Source of the DNA: Alphaproteobacteria bacterium
Lineage (GTDB): Bacteria; Pseudomonadota; Alphaproteobacteria; RF32; CAG-239
DNA: 31,844 bases
Direction: 5' to 3'
NCBI GenBank assembly: GCA_024408895.1
Contig: JAKSUO010000001.1
Span: forward strand, 1 to 31,844
The notes beneath the pieces were generated by a model. That model made no database searches. It saw nothing but the letters and a program-made list of their open reading frames with translations, and had not been told where the DNA came from. The position numbers and the translations under genes are program-made. This document shows, one piece after another, positions 8,723-16,279 of the stretch (the first letter of the stretch is position 1; the number at the start of each line of letters is the position of its first letter).

Positions 8723-11195
8723 TGTTTACAATCCTTCCCGGTACGACAATGATTTTTTTAACGGTTAAATCTTTAATTTGCCGTGCAACATTATCCAGTT
8801 TCAGCGCAGTGTTTTGGATATCTTCTTTAGAAGCTGTTTTGGCAACGTTGATTGTGCCTCGCATTTTCCCGTTTATTTGGACGGCAATTGTAACAGTTTG
8901 GTCTTCTGCCAGTTTGGCATCACCTTCCGGCCATTTTTCGGTAATTATTAAGGTGTTATACCCCAGACGCGCCCACATTTCTTCGGCTAAGTGCGGGGTG
9001 AACGGTGTTAATAATTTTAGCAGAGTTTCATACAACTGTGCCGGAATTTTTTCCATAGCCGACAAATAGTTGACGTATGTCATTAAAGAAGAAACGGCCG
9101 TATTAAATTTCATCTGATCAATACGCTCGGTAACCTCTAAAATACATTTGTGCATAGCACGGATATCTTCTTCTGTGGCTTGCGTGTTGGTATCGCATAC
9201 TTTTGAAAACAGTGAGTAAACTTTGCTGACAAAGCGATAAACACCGTTTAAGCTTTCTTCCGACCACGAGGCAACTTGGTCAAACGGCCCGATAAACATT
9301 TCATACAAACGGAATGTATCGGCACCGTAATTTTCAACAATTTCATCCGGATTGACAACATTACCGCGAGATTTACTCATTTTTTCGCCGTCAGCCGCTA
9401 AAATCATACCGTGAGAAGTGCGTTTTTGGTATGGCTCCGGCATAGGAACGTAGCCGCAATCATACAAGAATTTGTACCAGAAACGAGAATAAAGCAAGTG
9501 TAAGGTTGTATGTTCCATACCACCATTGTACCAATCCACATTCATCCAATACTTCAAAGCTTCTGGAGAGGCAAACTCTTTATCGTTGTGTGGATCGCAA
9601 TACCGCAAGAAATACCACGATGAACCGGCCCAGTTAGGCATAACATCGGTTTCACGACGTGCGTGAGCGCCACATTTCGGGCAAGTGGTATTAACCCATT
9701 CGCTGGCATTAGATAATGGTGAATCGCCGTTATCATTCGGACGATAATCCGGAACATTTGGTAAGGTTAACGGCAGTTGGTCTTCAGGAATTGGTTGCCA
9801 ACCGCAATGTTCGCAATAAACCATAGGAATCGGCTCACCCCAATAGCGTTGACGAGAGAACACCCAGTCGCGCAGTTTGAAATTGACTTTCGGCTGTCCG
9901 AAACCTTTGTCTTGGGCATATTTAATTGCCGCGGTCATTGCTTCTTTTTTATCCATACCGTCCATAAAGCCGGAATTGATGTGGACACCGTCTTCTTCCC
10001 ATGCTTCTTTGCTGATATCTCCGCCGGCCAACACTTGAATAATCGGCAGATTGAACACTTTGGCGAAGTCATAGTCGCGTTGGTCGTGTGCCGGAACCGC
10101 CATAATGGCGCCGGTACCGTAGCCGGTTAAGACATAATCGGAAATAAATACCGGAATTAAAGTGTCGGTATAAGGATTTCGTGCTTTAATGCCTTTTAAT
10201 TCAACACCGGTTTTGGAGGTATCGGAAGTGCGTTGCAATTCGGATTTTTTGGCCGTTTCATTCACATAATTTTGCACTTCAGAGGAATTTTCAAAGCGGT
10301 TTATCAGTTCTGCTACCAACGGATGTTCCGGCGCCATAACGCAATAAGTCACGCCGAAGGTCGTGTCCGGACGCGTGGTATATACCACCATCGGTTTGCC
10401 TAAGCTATTGCCGCTATTGTCTGTTAATTCAAATGTCAGCTCTGCACCTTCCGAACGTCCAATCCAGTTGATTTGAGTTGTTTTAACGCGGTCAATAAAA
10501 TCAACCGTATCCAAGTCATTAATCAATCTGTCGGCATATTTGGTAATGGCAAGCATCCACTGTTCTTTATCACGACGAATTACTTCAGCGCCACAACGCT
10601 CACAATGTCCGTTAATAACTTCTTCATTAGCCAAACCGACTTTGCAAGACGGACACCAGTTAATCGCCATCTTGTCCTTATAAGCCAAGCCGTGTTTCCA
10701 AAATTGAATAAACATCCACTGTGTCCATTTGTAATATTCCGGATCGCAAGTGTTGAAACATCTGTCCCAATCAAACGAAAAGCCAAGCGATTTCAGTTGA
10801 CGGGTAAAGTTTGCAATGTTTTCTTTAGTGGAAACAGCCGGATGCACACCTGTTTTGATTGCATAATTTTCTGCCGGCAGACCAAAAGCATCAAAACCCA
10901 TCGGATACAGAACATTGAAACCCTGCATACGTTTTTTGCGCGCAATTGTATCAAGTGCGGTATAAGAACGTGGATGGCCGACGTGTAAGCCGGCACCGGA
11001 TGGATACGGGAATTCAACCAAAGCGTAAAACTTAGGCTTATTGTAATCAATATCTACCTTATATGCTTTTTCTTCTTCCCAAATTTTTTGCCATTTTGCT
11101 TCAATAGTGCGGAAATTGTAGCGTTCTTCATTTTGCCAATCTTTGCGCCACTCTTCCCAAGTTTCTTTTCCGTTATAACGGGCTTTTCCAGACAT
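8712..11195 (-). CDS. leuS: leucyl-tRNA synthetase
   Basis: Class I synthetase charging tRNA-Leu. The 827 residues contain the HIGH-type motif H71-V-G-H74 in YPSGAGLHVGHPRSYTA and two Cys-x2-Cys zinc-like sites (CPSCKVGLAN and CERCG). The CP1 editing domain is marked by VVYTTRPDTTFG and GYGTGAIMAVPAHDQRDYD. The K605-M-S-K-S609 loop and the tRNA-binding C-terminal domain ending near KKIIVVPGRIVNIV follow. The start is fixed by AGAGG 8 bases before the ATG. This leaves about 25 residues (rich in W, K and E) ahead of the usual beginning (YNFRTIEAKWQKIW). It is the first gene of leuS-lptE-holA. Confidence 0.97.
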   Translation of the reverse strand: MSGKARYNGKETWEEWRKDWQNEERYNFRTIEAKWQKIWEEEKAYKVDIDYNKPKFYALVEFPYPSGAGLHVGHPRSYTALDTIARKKRMQGFNVLYPMGFDAFGLPAENYAIKTGVHPAVSTKENIANFTRQLKSLGFSFDWDRCFNTCDPEYYKWTQWMFIQFWKHGLAYKDKMAINWCPSCKVGLANEEVINGHCERCGAEVIRRDKEQWMLAITKYADRLINDLDTVDFIDRVKTTQINWIGRSEGAELTFELTDNSGNSLGKPMVVYTTRPDTTFGVTYCVMAPEHPLVAELINRFENSSEVQNYVNETAKKSELQRTSDTSKTGVELKGIKARNPYTDTLIPVFISDYVLTGYGTGAIMAVPAHDQRDYDFAKVFNLPIIQVLAGGDISKEAWEEDGVHINSGFMDGMDKKEAMTAAIKYAQDKGFGQPKVNFKLRDWVFSRQRYWGEPIPMVYCEHCGWQPIPEDQLPLTLPNVPDYRPNDNGDSPLSNASEWVNTTCPKCGAHARRETDVMPNWAGSSWYFLRYCDPHNDKEFASPEALKYWMNVDWYNGGMEHTTLHLLYSRFWYKFLYDCGYVPMPEPYQKRTSHGMILAADGEKMSKSRGNVVNPDEIVENYGADTFRLYEMFIGPFDQVASWSEESLNGVYRFVSKVYSLFSKVCDTNTQATEEDIRAMHKCILEVTERIDQMKFNTAVSSLMTYVNYLSAMEKIPAQLYETLLKLLTPFTPHLAEEMWARLGYNTLIITEKWPEGDAKLAEDQTVTIAVQINGKMRGTINVAKTASKEDIQNTALKLDNVARQIKDLTVKKIIVVPGRIVNIVI

Positions 11196-11237
11196 TACAA
11201 ACCTCTTAAATTATATAAAAAAATCACAACTTGTGCC

Positions 11238-11266
11238 ACACTAGCATATTATTTTGCGAATTTCAA
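11238..11266 (-). promoter_or_regulatory. possible leuS promoter
   Basis: Read on the minus strand, TTGAAA (11261-11266) and TAGTGT (11238-11243) are separated by 17 bp and lie 43 bp before the leuS ATG. The -35 is good and the -10 is weak (3 of 6). The 205-bp divergent gap to the next gene also holds two copies of CTTGTGCCA (11230-11238 and 11368-11376), the first touching this -10. Low-to-moderate confidence. Confidence 0.35.
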
Positions 11267-11400
11267 CGTTTATGAGTATTATACACAAACATAAAGGTTA
11301 TTAATTAAATGAAACAAAAATCGTTTTTGGAAAAGCGTAAAGTGTGTATATTAACGAAAAAATAACGCTTGTGCCATAGGATGATTGTAAGAGGAAGACA

Positions 11401-12543
11401 ATGAACGATAAGGCTTTTTTGCAATATGCCATGGAGCAATCTTTTATTTTTCCACAAGTTGGTACTGCGGAAATTGCCGTGTTGAGTCGCAGTTTGGAAA
11501 AAAATGCCGGGTATACTTTTACCGACAATCGGCATCCGCATATTATGCCGTATTCTCTACCTGTTGCCATGACCCGCAAATATACCAAGTCCGCCTTATA
11601 TGATATTAGACACAATGCGCGGCTCTATACCGAATATAATCTCTTAAAGCATGATTTGTCCGAAAATATTATTATGCCGGCCGAGTTTGCAGAATTGAGT
11701 AAAGCCAAACAAGTTTTGGATTTGGATAATGTCAGCCGGCAGGCGGCACAAAGAAAGAAAATCACCGCAACGATTTTTCCGTCAGCTTTTATAGAGCAAT
11801 ATAAAAATATTCGTGCGGAGTATATGGCAGATACGCAAAAAGCAGCAGAAGTTTATCAAAAAAATCCGATTGCGGTTAATATTGCGCTATTAAACGATTT
11901 TGCCGATATGTTTCAAAAATTTATGAAAAAAACACACTTGCCGCATTTGGCATTAAAACTTAATAAAAAAAGATTGCTGTATTATTTGAATGAAGCAGCA
12001 CAGTTGTTGAAAACGCATCAGATTTTGTCGTGGGATTTTTGCGAAACCCATAATTTTTATGGTGAAGATAAAAAGTTTTTTCATAAAGAGGCCCGGTATT
12101 GTCGCGATACTTTTGAAAAATTAATAAAATTAATGTGTCAACTTCCTGATGAACCACAGTTGTTTGCTGTTATTCAGGAGCTTTTGATTAGTCCGCGAAA
12201 ATTTCATAATGCTTTGAAGATTTATCGTGAAAAGCATGAATGTAAAAATGCCGATAAAATTGCCGAGTTGCGACACAAAGAGCAAAAACTGTTTCGTTAT
12301 TTTGCAATTCTGCAATATCTTAACGGAGCGCGCGCAGCGTTTGAAAATAAGTTTTTGGATGAATGTCCGCAAAAACGACCGCCGGCATTGCCAACCGTTT
12401 CGCCCGAAGAAGAATTAAAAAAAATCAGCAAAATTGTGGCGGAAGGCAGAGCTGTCAATGCCGCGGGAAAGTTGTGCGTTATGTATATGGCAGCACTTAA
12501 AAACTATGGTGATGTTCATCAGGAATTTTTGCAAGCATTGTAA
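11401..12543 (+). CDS. unrecognised 380-residue cytoplasmic protein
   Basis: I do not recognise a family. The product has no signal peptide and no convincing membrane helix. It is basic and mainly helical by eye, with lysine-rich amphipathic segments such as KLNKKRLLYYLNEAAQLLK and KIAELRHKEQKLFRYFAILQ in the second half. The N-terminal third contains aromatic/proline patches (FIFPQVG, HPHIMPYSLPVAM). A ribosome binding site AAGAGGAAG precedes the ATG. A TATATT at 11347-11352 could be a -10, but no good -35 goes with it. It is divergent from leuS and is followed after 87 bp by a two-gene unit of further unknowns that has its own promoter. The reading frame is clearly coding: long, with a ribosome binding site and no competing frame. 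Confidence 0.8.
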   Translation: MNDKAFLQYAMEQSFIFPQVGTAEIAVLSRSLEKNAGYTFTDNRHPHIMPYSLPVAMTRKYTKSALYDIRHNARLYTEYNLLKHDLSENIIMPAEFAELSKAKQVLDLDNVSRQAAQRKKITATIFPSAFIEQYKNIRAEYMADTQKAAEVYQKNPIAVNIALLNDFADMFQKFMKKTHLPHLALKLNKKRLLYYLNEAAQLLKTHQILSWDFCETHNFYGEDKKFFHKEARYCRDTFEKLIKLMCQLPDEPQLFAVIQELLISPRKFHNALKIYREKHECKNADKIAELRHKEQKLFRYFAILQYLNGARAAFENKFLDECPQKRPPALPTVSPEEELKKISKIVAEGRAVNAAGKLCVMYMAALKNYGDVHQEFLQAL

Positions 12544-12570
12544 AAAGTATTTGTATTTTACACAAAACAC

Positions 12571-12599
12571 TGGACAAAAACAAAAAAATATGCTACTAT
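12571..12599 (+). promoter_or_regulatory. promoter with overlapping inverted repeat for the 12631-14721 operon
   Basis: TGGACA (12571-12576) and TACTAT (12594-12599) are separated by exactly 17 bp (5 of 6 and 4 of 6 matches to sigma-70 consensus). The expected transcription start is near 12606, 25 bp before the ATG. A perfect 6-bp inverted repeat, ACTATC (12595-12600) and GATAGT (12608-12613), straddles the -10 and start point and could be an operator. Promoter is good by pattern; the operator is inference. Confidence 0.6.
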
Positions 12600-12630
12600 C
12601 AGGAAAAGATAGTTGCAAGGAGGCAAAACA

Positions 12631-13488
12631 ATGGAAAGTGATAATGAGGATATTGTGGCAGAAGCTGGCGAAGAGATGGAAGCGACAGCAGAAGAAGTCG
12701 TAGTTGAAGAAAAGAAAGAAGAGAAAAAAATAAATGCCAGCAACGAAGGATTGACCATAACAGACGATAACGACGCAGAAGAAGAAAAAGAAGAAGAAAA
12801 TGTAAATAGAGAAGATCCATTGAAACCTCTTAACGTTTCGTCTAGCGAAAATGAATCTGAATCGCAATTGGAAAATCAACCGAGCGAGGAGGAAGCGCAA
12901 TGGATAAAAGATAAAGTTGCATATTACAGTCGCCTGAGCGATGAAGGACAAATTGAAAATTATCAACGAGATACGTCCGAGTCTGAGGGACTTTCTGTTG
13001 AGTTTAACGGGGCTAAAATCCACTATTCTTCACCAACAGATGTGTCTGTTTCGCCGGATGCAAGCTATAAAGTTTTTGATGTGATGCTGAATGAGCCGGA
13101 TAATAAAGGTCGGCCGGTTAATTTTTCCGAAAGTATGAAACCGGAAATGGCCGCGCGCTTGTATGCCGCTTGTATTCTAAATGGAAATAAAGTTATTGGT
13201 AATGTTCCGCAATTAACAGATGAGATGAAAACACAGTTGAAAGCGGAAATGGGGAATGATGCTTATGCTCAGTTTGAAGAAAAGTTGTCTGCCCGCACAC
13301 TGAATGAGCAAGAGCAGAGTTCGGCGCAGCAATCAAATGAAAATGCGGATCTGGTTGCGGAAAGTCTCAACCGAGTGAGAGGAAAAATTCATAATAGACA
13401 AGGAAATACAACGGATAACGAAGTCCAGCCGGATCGGAACAGTAATAATGTCATGATGACAAGAGGTAGCAGTCGTGACGGTCGTTAA
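12631..13488 (+). CDS. acidic-headed unrecognised protein, 285 residues
   Basis: No family recognised. The open frame can be extended to a TTG at 12613, but AGGAGG at 12617-12622 points to the ATG at 12631 (MESDNED). Residues 1-90 are low-complexity and strongly acidic (runs of E, with D, S and N), so probably disordered. A compact region follows (about 90-225), then a polar Q/N/S/R-rich tail. Residues 169-185 carry M-K-P-E-M-x3-L-x2-A-C-I-L-N-G, which lines up without gaps with residues 318-334 of the next gene's product. No signal peptide or membrane helix is seen. It is the first gene of a two-gene operon; the next start is 24 bp downstream. Confidence 0.8.
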   Translation: MESDNEDIVAEAGEEMEATAEEVVVEEKKEEKKINASNEGLTITDDNDAEEEKEEENVNREDPLKPLNVSSSENESESQLENQPSEEEAQWIKDKVAYYSRLSDEGQIENYQRDTSESEGLSVEFNGAKIHYSSPTDVSVSPDASYKVFDVMLNEPDNKGRPVNFSESMKPEMAARLYAACILNGNKVIGNVPQLTDEMKTQLKAEMGNDAYAQFEEKLSARTLNEQEQSSAQQSNENADLVAESLNRVRGKIHNRQGNTTDNEVQPDRNSNNVMMTRGSSRDGR

Positions 13489-13512
13489 TCTTCAACATAA
13501 AAGGAGGATGTT

Positions 13513-14721
13513 ATGGTTGATTTCAGCGGAGAATTTAAGGAGTTTTTGAAAAAATACAACTCTTCGGCGTTGGCTAAGGTTGAAGATAGTCAGACACCTC
13601 CGGATGTTTTGAATAGCATTTATAACGAGTATGCCAAAACTTTTGAGGTTTGGCAGAAGTTGCCGCAAGCGCTGCGTGACAGATATACTATTGTTCCGCA
13701 AGATATTATGGATGCTGCGGCACTAGGTGAAATAGAAACATTGAAAACAATGGAATATGATCCAACTCTGAAAACAGCGGAAGAAGCTCGTGATAAAGTT
13801 GAGGAAGCGCATGAAAGAGCAGCCAAGTTCCCTGATATTGTTGCACCTGCCGCAGTTGCAGTATTTACAACGGCAGTGGTTGCCGGTTATTCGGATCAAG
13901 CTTCGCATGATTTGGCAAAAGAACGTCAATTCAGTGATGAAATTTGGGCAAAAGCAAAAGGGCGTAAACTTACCGGCGAGGAAGTCAAACGTTTGCACGA
14001 GAGCAGAAAACGTGTTCACGATATTATTGCCAAAGATTGGGCGGAACATCAACCGGAAAAAATGTTGGTTCGCACATTTGCCTTGTTGAATCGTCATCCG
14101 GATAAAAAGGATGAACTTTTGCCAAGAATTGCGGATTTGATTCAGAAAATTGAAACTGAAAATCGTCAGGGCGAATTGTTAAAATATTTAAATCATCCGG
14201 TTGTTCAAGCTAAATTGTCGCGATTTTCTAAGGAAACGCTTGATTTGATAAACAACAGTTTGTTGAAAAATGTCCCGACCGAGCTGCAGAACGGCTACTT
14301 GGCGAACACAATTCCGTTGAAAATTAAGATGGCCGAATTGGCTGACGCGGATATTCAAGGCAAAACGGATATTCAGGCACGCATTAACGCCATTGTGGAA
14401 GATGCAAAGGCGAATGGTATCGGTATTGATTTCAAAAACTATTTGCCTCATTCACAATATCCGATGTCGGCCGATGTTCGCCAACAGTTAATGATTGCTT
14501 GTTGTGTAAACGGGGTGCCGTATCGCTCACCGGTTTCTGAAAAAATCAATTTGAATTCGGAATATTTCAGAGGTTTGCCGTCTGATATTCAAACCCTTGT
14601 GACTTCAAGAGAAATTCAGTTGGCAAAAGAACAAATTGTCAGCAAAGAACGTATTGCGAGTACTAAGGAACTTTATGCCAATATGCCTTCCATTATGGCA
14701 AGGCGTGGCGGACGGGAATAA
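13513..14721 (+). CDS. unrecognised 402-residue protein sharing a motif with its neighbour
   Basis: No family recognised. The start is clear, with AAGGAGG 8 bases before the ATG. The product is helical. A short alanine/valine-rich hydrophobic stretch at about 109-126 (IVAPAAVAVFTTAVVAGY) could be a membrane segment or buried helix. Between charged helices it has RPDKK-type loops, and a C-terminal domain contains M318-S-A-D-V-x3-L-x2-A-C-C-V-N-G334. The same pattern (M-x2-[ED]-[MV]-x3-L-x2-A-C-x-[LV]-N-G) occurs in the preceding protein, so the two probably share a small domain. The protein ends in an arginine/glycine-rich tail (ARRGGRE). A terminator follows 19 bp after the stop. Confidence 0.8.
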   Translation: MVDFSGEFKEFLKKYNSSALAKVEDSQTPPDVLNSIYNEYAKTFEVWQKLPQALRDRYTIVPQDIMDAAALGEIETLKTMEYDPTLKTAEEARDKVEEAHERAAKFPDIVAPAAVAVFTTAVVAGYSDQASHDLAKERQFSDEIWAKAKGRKLTGEEVKRLHESRKRVHDIIAKDWAEHQPEKMLVRTFALLNRHPDKKDELLPRIADLIQKIETENRQGELLKYLNHPVVQAKLSRFSKETLDLINNSLLKNVPTELQNGYLANTIPLKIKMAELADADIQGKTDIQARINAIVEDAKANGIGIDFKNYLPHSQYPMSADVRQQLMIACCVNGVPYRSPVSEKINLNSEYFRGLPSDIQTLVTSREIQLAKEQIVSKERIASTKELYANMPSIMARRGGRE

Positions 14722-14740
14722 GCCGAAATTATCCGAAATA

Positions 14741-14774
14741 AAAAAAGGCGCAGTTTTAAAACCGCGTCTTTTTT
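14741..14774. terminator. bidirectional rho-independent terminator
   Basis: AAAAAAGGCGC (14741-14751) pairs with GCGTCTTTTTT (14764-14774), with one G-T pair. The inner AGTTTTAAAACC extends the hairpin. An A run on one side and a T run on the other make it work in both directions. It closes the plus-strand operon ending at 14721 and the minus-strand gene ending at 14787. Confidence 0.85.
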
Positions 14775-14786
14775 GTTGTCAAAAAA

Positions 14787-16178
14787 TTATCTGCCGTGCA
14801 AAATAGCTTGAAATAACTCATGCACAGTTGGTATATGATTATTTGCAAAAAGCGGATCGGTGGCAAAACGATAAACATTGTGGCCGGCAAAAGCCAAATT
14901 GTTTTGAACGTCATCGCCATGGCCGATGTCCATTAAAGTATGATGTATGCAATAGGTGCGCGGATCCGGAATTTTACCGGTGTTGCCATTGGCTCGTGAC
15001 CAACCGGAATATTGACATTGTGATAAACAGCCAACACATTCCGAGCGTTGCTTTTGCATTTCTGACCATTCGTCGGGGGTTAAAAAAACTAATGTGGAAT
15101 CGGGTGTTTCTTTGATGATTGTGTAACCTTCGTTATATTGCTCTTCAACTTTTATCTTGTCTGCCGGTTTAATGTGAACAGACTTAATCGGCGAAATAGG
15201 AAATAATAATGTTAATTCGTTAGTTGCTTCGTTGCTATACGGAATTTCTGCGGATTTTCGGCGTATAAGATTGCTCAGAAATTTATTTTTAATTGCCGAA
15301 GAATAAAAACCGGTTGGGGAAAATTTTTGCAAAATAACATCACCTTTTTGGGTGTTTATCATCAACTTTTTCCACGCATCACTGATAGGGCTTTCTTGGG
15401 TAATCATTGGACGCGTGCCAAATTGAAATGCAATATTTCCCAATTCCGGATTGTCAATGTAATCCTGCCAATCATTTAAGCTCCAGACACCGCCGGCAAT
15501 AATAATCGGCAATTCCGGTAACCCCAGCTCAATCAGAGTGCGGCGCAACTCAATTAAACGCTCGTAAGGTCGCTCAGGTTGCAGCGGATTTTCGGCATTG
15601 GAAAGCCCGTTATGACCGCCGGCTAACCACGGATCTTCATAAACAACCCCGCCTAAATAGTCAGGATATTTTCTATAAGAGCGTTTCCATAAAATGGCCA
15701 TAGCGCGCGCAGAAGAAACAATCGGGTAGTAGTAAACATTGTGTTCTGAGGCAATAGCACCCAAATTATAGGGCAAACCGGCACCGCATGTTACTCCGTG
15801 AATTAAATTTTTAGCACCTTCCAGTACTCGGATGATTACTTCTTCCGAATCGGCCATTTCCCACAGCATATTGATATGAATACGGCCGTTGTTGCCGGAA
15901 ATTTCGTGGGCAATTCGGGCTTGAGAAATTCCGCCTTGAATGGCATATTCTACCATTTCGCGATGACGCTTTTCTCTTATTGTTTCACAGAAAACTTCTG
16001 GTATGATGATTCCGTTTGCGTCAACTTTGGTCGGGCTAACCATGGAAATTGTGCCGACACCGCCTTCTTTAGCCCATGCGCCCGAGCTTTTGCCGTCTGT
16101 GCCATTGATGCCTTTACCGCCTTCAATCAAAGGATATACCTCAGCACCAGAAATTTTTAGTTTACCAGGTATTTTCAT
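14787..16178 (-). CDS. nitronate-monooxygenase-like flavoprotein with Cys-rich C-terminal region
   Basis: Predicted FMN-dependent TIM-barrel oxidoreductase of the nitronate monooxygenase (2-nitropropane dioxygenase) group. Signatures are GGVGTISMVSP near residue 39, GAGLPYNLG near 133, AGGHNG at 187-191 (His as in the family's active site), PIIIAGGVWS near 224, and FQFGTRPMITQES near 251. The protein has 463 residues, whereas common members have about 320-380. The extra C-terminal part holds four cysteines, C381-x2-C384-x3-C388 and C410, in a pattern that could bind a metal or Fe-S cluster. AAGGAGAA lies 8 bases before the ATG. The substrate is unknown. It is downstream of the kinase gene on the same strand, across a 101-bp gap. 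Confidence 0.75.
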   Translation of the reverse strand: MKIPGKLKISGAEVYPLIEGGKGINGTDGKSSGAWAKEGGVGTISMVSPTKVDANGIIIPEVFCETIREKRHREMVEYAIQGGISQARIAHEISGNNGRIHINMLWEMADSEEVIIRVLEGAKNLIHGVTCGAGLPYNLGAIASEHNVYYYPIVSSARAMAILWKRSYRKYPDYLGGVVYEDPWLAGGHNGLSNAENPLQPERPYERLIELRRTLIELGLPELPIIIAGGVWSLNDWQDYIDNPELGNIAFQFGTRPMITQESPISDAWKKLMINTQKGDVILQKFSPTGFYSSAIKNKFLSNLIRRKSAEIPYSNEATNELTLLFPISPIKSVHIKPADKIKVEEQYNEGYTIIKETPDSTLVFLTPDEWSEMQKQRSECVGCLSQCQYSGWSRANGNTGKIPDPRTYCIHHTLMDIGHGDDVQNNLAFAGHNVYRFATDPLFANNHIPTVHELFQAILHGR

Positions 16179-16279
16179 AAAATTTTCTCCTTATCCGAAT
16201 TAATATAATGGCTTTTGATAAAAAGAAAAGAAGGCACTTTTTATACGCTTAGTTTTCTCAGAGAAACTATTGGGAAAAT

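Noticed and set aside
11230..11245. TGGCAC-like sigma-54 site on the minus strand before leuS
   Set aside because: The -12 GC is missing at the right spacing; only the -24 half resembles the consensus.
12415..13023. 202-residue minus-strand frame rich in F and L
   Set aside because: It is antisense to the plus-strand gene with clear ribosome binding site and promoter; its composition mirrors the acidic codons of that gene.
16218..16244. 8-bp AT-rich inverted repeat ATAAAAAG/CTTTTTAT between kinase and flavoprotein genes
   Set aside because: Weak AT stem without a GC core; not convincing as a terminator.
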